Part shown: positions 31,401 through 39,542 of the stretch, one piece after another | Layout of the letters: each line of letters starts with the position of its first letter | How positions within the stretch are numbered: position 1 is the first letter of the stretch | Assembly (NCBI RefSeq): GCF_029813785.1 | Contig: NZ_JARVKY010000009.1 | Coordinates: 228,140 to 292,139 of the forward strand | Direction of reading: 5' to 3' | Origin: Streptomyces sp. DH41 | GTDB taxonomy: Bacteria; Actinomycetota; Actinomycetes; Streptomycetales; Streptomycetaceae | DNA length: 64,000 nucleotides | Position numbers and translations under genes: made by a program | Notes under the pieces: model-generated | Told to the model about the DNA's origin: nothing | The model's input: only the letters and a program-made list of their open reading frames with translations | Databases searched by the model: none

Positions 31401-31878
31401 GACGTTCATGACCAAGCAGTTCTGGTTCCCCGCCGGGCAGAACCGCCCCGGTTTCACCCGTGCCCTCGGCGTCGTCGCCGTCACCGACCCCGACGACTGG
31501 GACGACACCGGCGGCCCCTCCGGTCGGGGCCGGTTCGACTCGACGCTGACCAGCCCGGTGGTGGCCATCCCGTCCGGCACACCCACCCTGCACCTGGGCT
31601 TCGACTCCCACTACCGGCAGGAGAGCCCGCAGGAAGCCGAGGTCACCGTCGAGTTCGACTCCGGAGACAAGGTGCGACTGCTCCACTACAGCGGCGCGAC
31701 CTCCGGGAACACCAACCTGGGCCGGGACCAGGAGAACCGCCTCGTCCGGCTCTCCTGCCCCGTCCCGGCCGGGGCCGCGTCGGCGAAGGTGGCCTTCCGG
31801 ATCTTCAACGCGGGCAACAACTGGTACTGGGCGATCGACAACGTCCGCCTGGGCACGGACCCGGTCACCGACGCCTGA
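28435..31878 (+). CDS. Tat-exported phosphocholine-type phospholipase C with extended C-terminus
   Basis: 1147 residues. Twin-arginine signal SRRKVLGTLAGGAAFSLLPP (5-24). The phosphoesterase domain (about 38-480) starts VEHVIVLMQENRSFDNYFG and has VYGSTNPNRNYLWTG and INFDENDGYFDHIPAP. DUF756-type C-terminal modules follow (about 515-690). Beyond the usual end there are two NEW3-like beta domains (about 705-800 and 820-925) and a jelly-roll-like domain (about 935-1147, ending NAGNNWYWAIDNVRLG). It should cleave phosphatidylcholine or related lipids outside the cell, releasing a phosphate source. The extra about 450 residues may bind carbohydrate or cell surface. Confidence 0.9.
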   Translation: MPDVSRRKVLGTLAGGAAFSLLPPSLHRAMAAPMPRGGLRAVEHVIVLMQENRSFDNYFGTLKGVRGFGDRTPLRLPSGAGVFQQPRPGGGEVLPFSARRAALDGGRPESDIQYLGSLPHAFRDAVQARGNGWWNDWVAAKTQSTMAFYDRRDIPLQYELADRFTICDSYFCSVYGSTNPNRNYLWTGTTGYEPDGVDRALTNAAYDHRHAGYTWTTYPERLEAAGVDWQIYQEWDNFTDNAVEYFRPWKEIGRKILARVGGQYSTTEQFYDSLWGRAPEERGTALAEFQRGVDALTEAERRLFLRGAYRSEPDTLVRRIRSDIDNGTLPAVSWVVPTAALSEHPSSSTPAGSANLVYDVLDALASDPETWSKTVLFINFDENDGYFDHIPAPVAPRPASGNDDDWSDGSPVGPGPRVPMTIVSPWTVGGFVSSQAFDHTSVIRFLEKWTGVHEPNISAWRRGVFGDLTAAFDFHRTYRQPDVEQPGPVPEAVGRWNPVPPGEQSLPEQEAGTRRTRPSPYRLSLRSDITGSGVRLRLGNESAVAAWFTAYPGDGDSAAPSTWTVPAREGADHTVEYEADGYDLRVHGPGWSVWELRGTGVGAEAYLSEHQGAGPVSIVCSNPTSHTRRLLVGESVHSHRHGDRVRAVTLRPGASRTVRLRLPDHGWYDIVVVDRDDPVFLRRMSGRRSHGGPGVTDPATGTAPALAASIALPEPQPTLDTPFAQGNPTDVVVTVRNDGRDRLDGLSATLTAPSGWTVERAGASPRTLAAGDSADVSFTVTPARDATTGRLVVAAHAQGDGLLRLADARVRVEVVPALSLTLSGPASSPRTDGAVLSPGRAATVTATVVNAAGTALTGLAAVPELPQGWKATPKGTVPTSVPARSHVTLAWEVVAPVTAARVADTLRATVRAKLSGSGTVVSASLPVRTGPVMTGHLLAEDFESAAPALAPAADLSRPGLLGWTRSAPEGWTVTNAPDMPQGTRELQGWTFMTKQFWFPAGQNRPGFTRALGVVAVTDPDDWDDTGGPSGRGRFDSTLTSPVVAIPSGTPTLHLGFDSHYRQESPQEAEVTVEFDSGDKVRLLHYSGATSGNTNLGRDQENRLVRLSCPVPAGAASAKVAFRIFNAGNNWYWAIDNVRLGTDPVTDA

Positions 31879-32218
31879 CCCGCCCGGCTCGGGCAGCCAC
31901 GGCCCGGCGGGCGCACAGGCCGAGCGAGTGGGCCATCAGCGCACGCCGGGCCGCACGGCGCGGTCCGGCCGGGCCTGTCGCCGCGCCGTCGTCGGGGCGG
32001 ACGGGGCCGGCCCAGGATTGGCGTGATTGCTGTGGTGGCGTCATTCGCCCCGGCCGACGGTGCGGATCTGGCCCCCGCACCGGGTATCCATCAGAGTGAG
32101 TCCTCGTACAGACCGTGGGGCGCCGGCCTCCGGCCCGTCGAGGGCGTCATCCGCAAGGCCGGCACGAGCACCGTGCCCTGACGCAGAGACGCCGTACCCC
32201 CACGACGGGAGGCCGACC
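31879..32218. other. Intergenic, 340 bp
   Basis: After the phospholipase stop there is a GCCCG-GCT-CGGGC hairpin (31882-31894) inside a GC-rich dyad region, a probable terminator. Further on lies the SigB-type promoter at 32064-32087. Open frames here lack ribosome sites. Confidence 0.5.
32064..32087 (+). promoter_or_regulatory. Candidate SigB-type promoter for the small ORF and amidase
   Basis: GGAT (32064-32067), 14-bp spacer, GGGTAT (32082-32087). Predicted start near 32094, about 125 bases before the ATG at 32219. Confidence 0.5.
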
Positions 32219-32404
32219 ATGCCCCAACCACCCGGCCCGGGCCGCACCGTGCCGTACCGGATCACCGAAGACGACGCCCGGAACACCCACCGCCGGCGCG
32301 TGCGGTCCGGCACCACCGGCGACCACGTGGACGCGGGACAGCGGTACCCGGCCCGCCTCCGAGGCGATGTGCCCGGCACCTGGCCGAGGCCGGAGTGTGT
32401 GTGA
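32219..32404 (+). CDS. Small hypothetical protein coupled to the amidase
   Basis: 61 residues, ATG with GGGAGG 8 bases upstream. Begins MPQPPGPGRTVPYRITEDDA and continues highly basic (HRRRVRSGTTGDH). No signal peptide, no membrane helix, so not a holin. The stop TGA and the amidase ATG overlap by one base (TGATG), indicating translational coupling. I recognise no family. The good ribosome site and coupling make it a probable real gene. Confidence 0.6.
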   Translation: MPQPPGPGRTVPYRITEDDARNTHRRRVRSGTTGDHVDAGQRYPARLRGDVPGTWPRPECV

Positions 32405-33438
32405 TGGCCGCCCCGGCGACTGCCGACGCGTTCCTTCAGGCGCTGCGCGCCGAGGGCTTGACCGTCGTCCAGCACGGCGACTGGCGCGACCACAACCGCG
32501 ACCACGCAGGGCCCTGGGGGCCCGTCCACGGCGTGATGATCCATCACACCGTGACCCGTGGCCACGACCACACCGTGGAGATCTGCCGTCGCGGGTACGA
32601 CGGCCTGCCGGGGCCGCTCTGCCACGGCGTGATCTGCAAGCAGGGACACGTCCACCTGATCGGCTACGGCCGCGCCAACCACGCGGGCCTGGGCGACGAC
32701 GACGTTCTCCGCGCCGTCATCGACGAGTCCGGCCCGCCGGCCGACAACGAGGCGAACACCGACGGCAACCGGCACTTCTACGGCTTCGAGTGCGAGAACC
32801 TGGGCGACGGTGACGACCCCTGGCCCGTCGTCCAGTTGGACGCCATCGAGCGCGCCGCCGCCGCTGTGTGCCGGCACCACCGATGGTCCGAGCGGTCTGT
32901 CATCGGCCACCTCGAATGGCAGCCCGGAAAGATCGACCCGCGCGGGTTCACGATGGACTCGATGCGGAACCGGATCAGGAGCAGGCTGGCCGGCGCACCC
33001 GGCCGCCCGGAGGAGGACGACGTGCCCAAGTACCTGTCGCTCGGCATGACGGACCCGCTGACCCTCCAGCCAGGCCAGTGGAGGACCATCGCCTGGAACG
33101 AGGAGTACTCCGACCAGGCCGACGATCATTTCGAGGGCGGGCAGACCTTCGCCCACAACGCCCACTACAACGGTCTTCTGACCCTCGTGGGCGAGGGGGT
33201 CGCGCGCGGCGACGAGATCCAGGTCCGTATCGCCGAGGACGAGGACGGCGGCGGCCCGACGGTCCGCACGTTCGACCCGATCGAGGTGGTCGGCACCAGC
33301 GGCGGCACCTACGGCGGCGTCCCCGTTCTGGGCGTTGTCGGCGCCGGCACGCGCGCGAAGATCCAGCTCTGCCACTTCGGCCCCACTCCGGTCACCATCA
33401 CGCGGGCCGCGCTGAGGGCTCATGTCTGGCCCCTCTGA
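32404..33438 (+). CDS. N-acetylmuramoyl-L-alanine amidase, endolysin-like, no signal peptide
   Basis: 344 residues; ATG 32404 (or GTG 32401) with CGGAG upstream. Amidase_2 domain about 35-200: VHGVMIHHTV, then DHTVEICRRGYDGLPGPLCHGVICK, FYGFECENLGDG and VIGHLEWQPGKIDPRG supply the zinc ligands and catalytic residues. It cuts the bond between muramic acid and the peptide stem. The last about 120 residues form a separate beta-rich domain (LSLGMTDPLTLQPGQWRTIA to LRAHVWPL). There is no secretion signal, as in phage endolysins or cargo of contractile injection systems, yet no other phage gene is nearby. Confidence 0.9.
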   Translation: MAAPATADAFLQALRAEGLTVVQHGDWRDHNRDHAGPWGPVHGVMIHHTVTRGHDHTVEICRRGYDGLPGPLCHGVICKQGHVHLIGYGRANHAGLGDDDVLRAVIDESGPPADNEANTDGNRHFYGFECENLGDGDDPWPVVQLDAIERAAAAVCRHHRWSERSVIGHLEWQPGKIDPRGFTMDSMRNRIRSRLAGAPGRPEEDDVPKYLSLGMTDPLTLQPGQWRTIAWNEEYSDQADDHFEGGQTFAHNAHYNGLLTLVGEGVARGDEIQVRIAEDEDGGGPTVRTFDPIEVVGTSGGTYGGVPVLGVVGAGTRAKIQLCHFGPTPVTITRAALRAHVWPL

Positions 33439-33444
33439 TCCCGA

Positions 33445-33476
33445 CGGGTGGCGCACTCACCGACTACGGCCACCCG
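33445..33476. terminator. Stem-loop between convergent amidase and hydrolase genes
   Basis: 8-bp arms CGGGTGGC / GCCACCCG with a 16-base loop; position between convergent stops suggests bidirectional termination. Confidence 0.6.
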
Positions 33477-33494
33477 CCGCGCCCGTACTCCGGC

Positions 33495-34283
33495 TTACGC
33501 GGCGTGGAGGAATTCACCTACCGTCGTGGTGAATTCGTCTGCCTTCTCGAAGAACATGACGTGTCCGGCGTCGATCTCGGCATAGCTGCTGTGCGGGATC
33601 GCCGCGTGGAGGACGCGGCTGTGCTCGATGGGGACGGTGGCGTCCCGCGTGCCGCCGAGGACCAGGGTCGGGGCCTGAATACGGGGCAGCAGGTGGCGGA
33701 TGTCGATGCGGGTGTCGAGGTCGACGTGGCGCAGGGTGCCCGGTGTGGGCGGCATGTTGGGTATCAGCCCTTCCACCTGGTCGCGGCCGATGGTGTTGAG
33801 GAAGGCGCGGCTGAAGCCGGTCATGGTGACGCTGCGGCCGAAGGCGGCCGGATCGCTGTCGCCGAGCTGCTGCCAGAGCGTGAACAGGTTGCGCAGGTAT
33901 TCGTCGCTGTCGGTGTGCGCCCAGCCGGCGACCAGGATGAGCCGCTGTACGAGGTCGGGCCGCAGCGCGGCCACGGCCGCGGTGACCGCGGTGCCCATGG
34001 AGAAGCCGAGCAGGTCCACGGGGCCCGCGCCGGTGTCCTCGATGACGGCGATCACCTGTGCGGCGAGCCGATCGACGGTCAGCGGTTCGCCGGCGTCGGT
34101 GGTCTGTTCGGTGCCGGACAGGTCCGGCGTGATCACGGTGTGCGCGGCGGCGAACCGGGGGGCGATCCCGCCCCAGGTGAGCCCGGCTCCCGCGGAGCCG
34201 GTGCCGTGCACGAGGACCAGCCTGGGACCGGTGCCGGTGATCTCGTAGTGGACGCGGGCGTCGGCGACGGTGACGATGGCCAT
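33495..34283 (-). CDS. Alpha/beta hydrolase
   Basis: 262 residues from ATG 34283 (MAIVTVADARVHYEITG) with GAGGAGA upstream. Fold signatures: LVLVHGTGSAG (oxyanion loop), nucleophile elbow LLGFSMGTAV with the serine in GFSMG, acid in GGTRDATVP and histidine in DAGHVMFFE. Probably hydrolyses a small ester or lactone in the cytosol; the substrate is not evident. Divergent from an MmyB-type regulator, which probably controls it. Confidence 0.92.
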   Translation of the reverse strand: MAIVTVADARVHYEITGTGPRLVLVHGTGSAGAGLTWGGIAPRFAAAHTVITPDLSGTEQTTDAGEPLTVDRLAAQVIAVIEDTGAGPVDLLGFSMGTAVTAAVAALRPDLVQRLILVAGWAHTDSDEYLRNLFTLWQQLGDSDPAAFGRSVTMTGFSRAFLNTIGRDQVEGLIPNMPPTPGTLRHVDLDTRIDIRHLLPRIQAPTLVLGGTRDATVPIEHSRVLHAAIPHSSYAEIDAGHVMFFEKADEFTTTVGEFLHAA

Positions 34284-34318
34284 GGTGGGGTCTCCTCGAC
34301 TGGGAAGGATGGTCACCA

Positions 34319-34341
34319 CGAGGCCGGGTGCTCCGGCCTCG
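34319..34341. promoter_or_regulatory. Inverted repeat between hydrolase and MmyB-type regulator
   Basis: Perfect 9-bp arms CGAGGCCGG / CCGGCCTCG around a 5-base centre, 36 bp outside the hydrolase start. Candidate operator for the divergent pair. Confidence 0.5.
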
Positions 34342-34438
34342 CGGTGTCATCACCGTGCCGCTGAACGGGCAGGGGCGGCAGTGACCTGCTCATGCTGGGA
34401 TCGGCGGTCCCTGGTTCGGCTCGGCCCACTCGTGCAGG

Positions 34439-35311
34439 ATGACGCTCATGCCGATCAACCGTCGTGAACTCGCCGACTTTCTGCGCAGCCGAAGGGAACG
34501 GGTGCGCCCGCAGGATGTGGGGCTGACACCAGGCGCTCGGCGGCGGACACCGGGGCTCAGGCGGGAGGAAGTCGTTCAGCTGGCCGGGATGTCGGCCGAC
34601 TACTACATCCGCTTGGAGCAGGCGCGCGGGCCGCAGCCCTCCCCGTCCATGCTGGCCGCGCTCGCCCGCGCCCTGCGTCTGTCCGCGGACGAGCGGGACC
34701 ACCTCCACGTGCTGGCGGGCCACCCGCCGCCTGCCGCCCGCACCGGCGCCGGCCAGGTCGGTCCGGGCCTGCTGCACCTGCTCGACCAGTTGCCCCACAC
34801 CCCGGCCCAGGTGCTGAGCGATCTCGGTGACGTCCTCGCCCAGAACCCCATCGCCGAGGCTCTGTTCGGCGGGGTGTGCACAGTCTCCGAGCACGGCCGC
34901 AACGTCGTCTGGCGCTGGTTCACCTCCCCCGGCGTCCGGGCCGCCTACCCGCCGGGGGAGCACCACCACTACAGCCGGCTGCACGTTGCCGATCTGCGGG
35001 CCGCGGTGACACGGCGCGGCACGGACGCCGCGGCGACCCGGCTCCTGGAGCGCCTGCGCGCGGCCAGCGAGGAGTTTCGCGAGCTGTGGGAACTGCACGA
35101 GGTCGCGGTGCGCAGGCACACCCGGATGCGGGTCCTCCACGACGAGCTCGGTGCCCTCGACCTCGACTGCCAGGTGCTGCTGGCTCCCGAGGGCGACCAC
35201 CGCCTCGCCCTGCACACCCCGCCGCCCGGCAGCGACACGGCCGGCCGCCTGGCGCTCCTTCAGGTCATCGGCACCGAACGGTTCAGCGAAGCCGGTCCCG
35301 ACGGGAGTTGA
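34439..35311 (+). CDS. XRE-family regulator with MmyB-like ligand domain
   Basis: 290 residues; ATG 34439, with ATG 34448 as an alternative. Helix-turn-helix about 10-80 (LADFLRSRRERVRPQDVGL, PGLRREEVVQLAGMSADYYIRLEQARG). The C-terminal MmyB domain about 105-280 (VLSDLGDVLAQNPIAEALFG, WELHEVAVRRHTRMRVLHDE) is a PAS-like pocket that binds fatty acid or another small ligand in characterised members. In Streptomyces such regulators typically sit beside one oxidoreductase or hydrolase that they control, as here. Confidence 0.93.
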   Translation: MTLMPINRRELADFLRSRRERVRPQDVGLTPGARRRTPGLRREEVVQLAGMSADYYIRLEQARGPQPSPSMLAALARALRLSADERDHLHVLAGHPPPAARTGAGQVGPGLLHLLDQLPHTPAQVLSDLGDVLAQNPIAEALFGGVCTVSEHGRNVVWRWFTSPGVRAAYPPGEHHHYSRLHVADLRAAVTRRGTDAAATRLLERLRAASEEFRELWELHEVAVRRHTRMRVLHDELGALDLDCQVLLAPEGDHRLALHTPPPGSDTAGRLALLQVIGTERFSEAGPDGS

Positions 35312-35492
35312 GGCACGCGCCCGTCCCGCCTCTGTCCCCACTTCGGATCCGCTCGAGAACGCGTCCCGAGTGGGGGAGCGCACCATTATGAGGGCTGTGC
35401 AGGCGTCGACGCGGACGCGGCGTCGGCTCGCGGCTCGGGAGCGGCACTGATCGAAGCTCGCCAGCGGCCGGCACCGGGTGGGCCGATCCGGG

Positions 35493-36179
35493 TCAGATCG
35501 TGCCCCCCGGGTCGACAACACCAGTTTCGAAGGCCAGTACGACCGCCTGGGTGCGGTTGCCGACGCCCAGCTTGGCCAGCACGTTGCCCACATGGGTCTT
35601 CACGGTCTCCAGGCTCAGCACCAGTTGGGCAGCGATGTCCTGGTTGGACAGCCCCCGTGCCATGAGCCGCAGTGTCTCGGTCTCACGACCGGTGAGCGCG
35701 GCGATCACGGAGGCGTCCCGTCGTACGGGTCGGTAGGCGGCCATCCGGCGGACCGCGTCGGGGAACAGCACGGAGTCACCGGCCGTCACCAACCGGATGG
35801 CGTGCGCGATCTGTTGTACTGGGGCCCGCTTGCGGATGAACCCGCTGGCGCCGGCCCGCAGAGCGTCCCAGACGTACTCGTCGTTCTCGAACGTGGTGAT
35901 CACCACGACCTTCGGCGGATCGGGCAGCGCCCGCAGTCGCCGGGTGGCTTCGATCCCGTTCACTCGCGGCATCCGCACATCCATCAGCACCACGTCCGGC
36001 CGCAGCCGGTTCACCGCGGCGACCACCTCGGCGCCGTCGCCGGCCTCGCCCACCACGTCCAGGTCGGGCTTGGCCGACAGCAGGGTCCGCAGGCCGGTCC
36101 GGGTCAGCTCGTCGTCGTCCACGACGAGTACGGTCACGGGCGGATCGGCGTACTGGCCCGGCGTGTTGGAGGCGTTCAT
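35493..36179 (-). CDS. Response regulator, NarL/LuxR family
   Basis: 228 residues, ATG overlapping the kinase stop (ATGA, 36176-36179). Receiver about 15-130 with acidic pocket VVDDDELTR and phosphoacceptor Asp67 in PDVVLMDVRMP. The LuxR-type helix-turn-helix is at about 163-225 (LTGRETETLRLMARGLSNQDIA, LSLETVKTHVGNVLAKLGV). Paired with the histidine kinase immediately upstream. The divergent CPBP membrane gene is a possible target. Confidence 0.95.
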   Translation of the reverse strand: MNASNTPGQYADPPVTVLVVDDDELTRTGLRTLLSAKPDLDVVGEAGDGAEVVAAVNRLRPDVVLMDVRMPRVNGIEATRRLRALPDPPKVVVITTFENDEYVWDALRAGASGFIRKRAPVQQIAHAIRLVTAGDSVLFPDAVRRMAAYRPVRRDASVIAALTGRETETLRLMARGLSNQDIAAQLVLSLETVKTHVGNVLAKLGVGNRTQAVVLAFETGVVDPGGTI

Positions 36180-37426
36180 GACCCCGACCGTAGCGGTATC
36201 CGGACCAGGAGCCGCCAGAGTGCTTCCCTCGCGTCCCCGCCGGCGGTGTCCACCACCCCCGCGCGTGTCTCCCCCCGGAGCAGCCGCACTCGATCCTTGA
36301 TCCCCTCCACACCACGGCCCCCGGGCCGCTGCCGGACAGGTGCCCCCGTACCCACCGGATTGGTCAGCTCCACCTCCAGCCATCCGTCCCGCACGGTCGT
36401 CCGCAGCCGGATCCCGCCCCTCCCACCGTGCCGCATGGCATTGGTGAGCCCTTCCTGGACGATGCGGTACGCCTCCCGCGACACCGTGGCCGGCACTCGG
36501 GCCAGGTCGCCCCGGATCTCCACCGCCAACTCCGCGCCCGTTCCGCGGACTCCCTCCACCAGCGGGTCCAGGTCCGCGAGGGTCGGGCGGGGCGCTGTGG
36601 ACGGCCGCTCCTCCCGCAGCATCCCGAGAACATGGTCGAGATCGTCCATGGCGGCCCGAGAGGTCTCCTCGATGCTGTTCAGAGCGCGCCTGGCCCCGGC
36701 CGGGTCGGTGCCCATCAGCTCCACTGCCACGGCCGCCTGGATCGTGGACGCCGTCAGGGTGTGGCCGATCGAGTCGTGCAACTCCTGAGCCAGCCGGTTC
36801 TGCTGAGCCAGCAGGTTCATCCGCTCCTCGGCGGCGGCCAGCCGCTCGCCGAGCCGGTGGCCGAGGAACACCGGCGCGAGCGCCCGCAGCACGGCCGCGC
36901 CGCCGAGGGTGCCCGCGACCGCCAGTGCCAGACATCCCACGGCCGGCAGCAACGCCCACGCTCCCCGCCAGCCCTCCCCGATCCGCAGCGACAGCCCGAA
37001 CACGGCCATGCGTTCCTCACCGCCCAGCCAGACCGAGGGAAACGCGACCGCTCCCAACGCGGCCACGAACGAGACCGCCGTCACCGCCCCACCGAGCACC
37101 ATGTGCAGCACCAGCCACACCGATGTGCGCGACCGGTCGACCCAGTGCCGCCCCGTCGTGTCCACCGGCGCGGGCAGGCCGGCCCTCAGCAGCCCATTGG
37201 CCAGCCGCACGCTCACACGCCTGGCCGTCACAGGAGCGCCCATGACCACGGTCATCAGGGCGAACGCGAGCACGAAGCCCAGCACACGGAGTTCCACCGG
37301 CCATTTCGGCGGTGCGAACAGTACCGCCGCCGTCAGCGGCGGAAGGCTCATGACCGCTCCCAGGGCCGCGTAGGTCCAGTCCCGGAACACAGTCCCGCGA
37401 GAAAGCGGGCGAATTGATTTGGGCAC
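36176..37426 (-). CDS. Membrane sensor histidine kinase (NarX-like HisKA_3)
   Basis: 416 residues from GTG 37426, chosen because GGAGG lies 12 bases upstream; a longer open frame exists but is not supported. Four to six membrane helices in the first about 190 residues, with no large outside domain. The phosphoacceptor is His217 in QELHDSIGHTLTAS, followed by an HATPase domain (AYRIVQEGLTNAMRHGG, GGRGVEGIKDRVRLL). It should phosphorylate the coupled response regulator. The stimulus is probably sensed within or at the membrane. Confidence 0.93.
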   Translation of the reverse strand: MPKSIRPLSRGTVFRDWTYAALGAVMSLPPLTAAVLFAPPKWPVELRVLGFVLAFALMTVVMGAPVTARRVSVRLANGLLRAGLPAPVDTTGRHWVDRSRTSVWLVLHMVLGGAVTAVSFVAALGAVAFPSVWLGGEERMAVFGLSLRIGEGWRGAWALLPAVGCLALAVAGTLGGAAVLRALAPVFLGHRLGERLAAAEERMNLLAQQNRLAQELHDSIGHTLTASTIQAAVAVELMGTDPAGARRALNSIEETSRAAMDDLDHVLGMLREERPSTAPRPTLADLDPLVEGVRGTGAELAVEIRGDLARVPATVSREAYRIVQEGLTNAMRHGGRGGIRLRTTVRDGWLEVELTNPVGTGAPVRQRPGGRGVEGIKDRVRLLRGETRAGVVDTAGGDAREALWRLLVRIPLRSGS

Positions 37427-37612
37427 GGTCGGACCGTACCTCCGTGCCACGGCCGGCCGCCTCCCCCGAAAGTGCCAGAACGCCTCCCGAGAACGGGGGA
37501 ACCGTAATTCGCTCCTGGTGGCGATATGCGCCCTGCTGCCGAAGGTGAGGATGGGGACCACGAACTCCGAAGCGGTCGCCGCGATTGCGGAAGTCGAAAG
37601 GTGAATACGTTC

Positions 37613-38491
37613 ATGCTCTCCAATATTGCGAAACCTGCCGCCCGTAAAGGCGTGGCAGCCTTCCTTGTCATTTCCTTCGCCGGAACCTGGCTGTGGTTGC
37701 TGTTCGCCCGGGCGGTCCTTGGACTGTCCCCGTTGAACCCCCTCCTGCAACTTCCCGGCTTCTGCGTGCCCGGCATTGCCGCAGTGGTCGTCCGCCGCTG
37801 GATCACGAAGGAGGGTTTTGCCGACGCGGGACTGGGACTGCGCCTCAAGGCCGCCTGGCGCTACTACGCCGTGGCCTGGCTGGGGCCGCCGCTCATCGCA
37901 GCCTGCACCCTCGTTCTCGCCGCGGCGGTGGGCCTGTGGGAACCGGATCTGACCGGCCCGGGCGGGATGCCCGGAACGGACGAGCTGGTCTCCGTCCTCG
38001 GTCTCATGGTGGTGGCCCTGATCCTCACCCCCCTCTACGCGGGCGAGGAATTCGGTTGGACCAGCTATCTCAGGCCCCGGATTTTCGACGGCCGCACGGT
38101 GCCGTCCGTCATCGCCACGGGCTTCATCTGGGCGGTATGGCACTTTCCGCTGGCCTTCATCGGCTACGTCGAATTCCCGAACGTGGTATTTGGCCTGGTC
38201 ATGTGGACGCTTTCCTTCCAGCTCCAGGAAATAATGCTCATGTGGCTGTACCAGCGCAGCGGCAGCGTCTGGGTCGCGAGCCTGGCCCACGCGGGGAACA
38301 ACATGGTCCTCTTCCTGATTCTCGGCGAGATGCTGAACGAGACGGAAGGCCTGGGCGCGGCCGCCCCCATGGTGCTGTCCCTCGTTCCCATGGCCGCCAT
38401 CTGCCTGTGGATCGTGGGCAGCCGGAGGCTGACACACGAGCGCCGGATCCCGGAGCCGTTGGTCACACGGCAGGGTGGCGAAACGGGCTGA
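37613..38491 (+). CDS. CPBP-family intramembrane protease-like protein
   Basis: 292 residues from ATG 37613 (AAAGG 12 bases upstream; GTG 37601 is possible). Eight or so membrane helices. CPBP/Abi motifs: paired glutamates Glu145-Glu146 in YAGEEFGWTSYLRPR, His177 in VWHFPLAF and His226 with Asn229/230 in LAHAGNN. Family members process prenylated or membrane peptides, including bacteriocin self-immunity, but many are uncharacterised. Divergent from a two-component system (about 190 bp), suggesting linked regulation. Confidence 0.88.
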   Translation: MLSNIAKPAARKGVAAFLVISFAGTWLWLLFARAVLGLSPLNPLLQLPGFCVPGIAAVVVRRWITKEGFADAGLGLRLKAAWRYYAVAWLGPPLIAACTLVLAAAVGLWEPDLTGPGGMPGTDELVSVLGLMVVALILTPLYAGEEFGWTSYLRPRIFDGRTVPSVIATGFIWAVWHFPLAFIGYVEFPNVVFGLVMWTLSFQLQEIMLMWLYQRSGSVWVASLAHAGNNMVLFLILGEMLNETEGLGAAAPMVLSLVPMAAICLWIVGSRRLTHERRIPEPLVTRQGGETG

Positions 38492-38625
38492 ACCGACCGC
38501 GGACGCGCCTCACCGGTGGTGGCCGCCGCCTCCTGCGAGGCAGTCTTCCGTGCCGCTGTTCCCTTGCGCGGTCGGCTCGGCGGCGTGGTACGTTGCAAAA
38601 CTTTGTCTCGATCGGAAGGAATGCC

Positions 38626-39420
38626 ATGGACGCACCCACCCTCCACAACCAGTTCCTCAGCGACGTGCTTCCCCGGATCCAGCGGGACACACGAGTGACC
38701 GGTGTCGCCGTCGCGGGGTCAATCGCCGGTGGCCACCCCGACATCTACTCCGATGTCGACCTGATCGTGGTCATCGACGACGAGGCGTTCGACTCGGTCA
38801 TGAAGGAGCGACTCACGCTGATCGGTTCCTGGGCCGAGCTCGTGGCCGGGTTCACCGGGGAGCATGTCGGCGAACCACGCCTGATCGTCACACTCGTCGG
38901 GCCGCCCCTCCTCCATGTCGACTTCAAGTTCGTGCGGGTGTCCGACTTCGCCGAGCGCGTCGAGGATCCGGACATCCTGTGGGACCGCGATGGCGGCCTG
39001 GCCGACTCGCTCGCGGAACGTCCGCCGACAACTTCGGTGCCCGACCTCCAGTGGATCGAGGACCGATTCTGGATCTGGGTGCACTACGGTGCGACGAAAC
39101 TCGGCCGCGGTGAACTGTTCGAGGTCATCGGCTTTCTCGGCTACCTGCGCGAGGCGGTGCTGGGTCCCCTGGCCTCCGCACGGGTGGGTGCGGCACCTCG
39201 CGGCGTGCGCCACCTCGAATCAGTCGCACCGGATGAGGCACGGGACCTTCGGGCAACCCTGTGCGGTCACGATCGGCACGAAGCCGGTCGGGCACTTCTC
39301 GCCGGCGTCAGGCTCTACCGGCGGTGGCTCGACGACACGGGAGCGGCGATCGAACGCCACCGGCACGCCGAGAGACTCGCCGTGCGGTACCTCCACGATG
39401 TCATCGATCAGGCGAGCTGA
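38626..39420 (+). CDS. Nucleotidyltransferase domain protein
   Basis: 264 residues, ATG with GGAAGGA just upstream. N-terminal pol-beta-type nucleotidyltransferase: VAVAGSIAGGHPDIYSDVDLIVVID gives Gly31-Ser32 and metal-binding Asp43 and Asp45. The C-terminal part is helical (LFEVIGFLGYLREAVLGP, ALLAGVRLYRRWLDD). This layout is shared with aminoglycoside/lincosamide adenylyltransferases and with uncharacterised chromosomal proteins; resistance cannot be concluded. Convergent with the SARP gene. Confidence 0.85.
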   Translation: MDAPTLHNQFLSDVLPRIQRDTRVTGVAVAGSIAGGHPDIYSDVDLIVVIDDEAFDSVMKERLTLIGSWAELVAGFTGEHVGEPRLIVTLVGPPLLHVDFKFVRVSDFAERVEDPDILWDRDGGLADSLAERPPTTSVPDLQWIEDRFWIWVHYGATKLGRGELFEVIGFLGYLREAVLGPLASARVGAAPRGVRHLESVAPDEARDLRATLCGHDRHEAGRALLAGVRLYRRWLDDTGAAIERHRHAERLAVRYLHDVIDQAS

Positions 39421-39542
39421 CCGAGCCCTCTCGGCGCGCACCGTTCGGCGGCCCGCAGCAGCTCCCCTTTCGCGGCGACCGCAAGACGGTCCGGCGGACG
39501 CCCGGCCGGCACGGGAGTGACGCCGCGGGATGCCACAGGGCC

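Noticed and set aside
31865..32080. Small minus-strand ORF after the phospholipase gene
   Set aside because: Arg/Ala-rich translation, no ribosome site; it overlaps the phospholipase end and a hairpin.
32219..33438. Prophage remnant
   Set aside because: Only one phage-like gene is seen; there is no integrase, att repeat or structural gene in the flanks.
38626..39420. Antibiotic resistance adenylyltransferase
   Set aside because: Only the general nucleotidyltransferase fold is evident; the helical C-terminus gives no specific resistance family.
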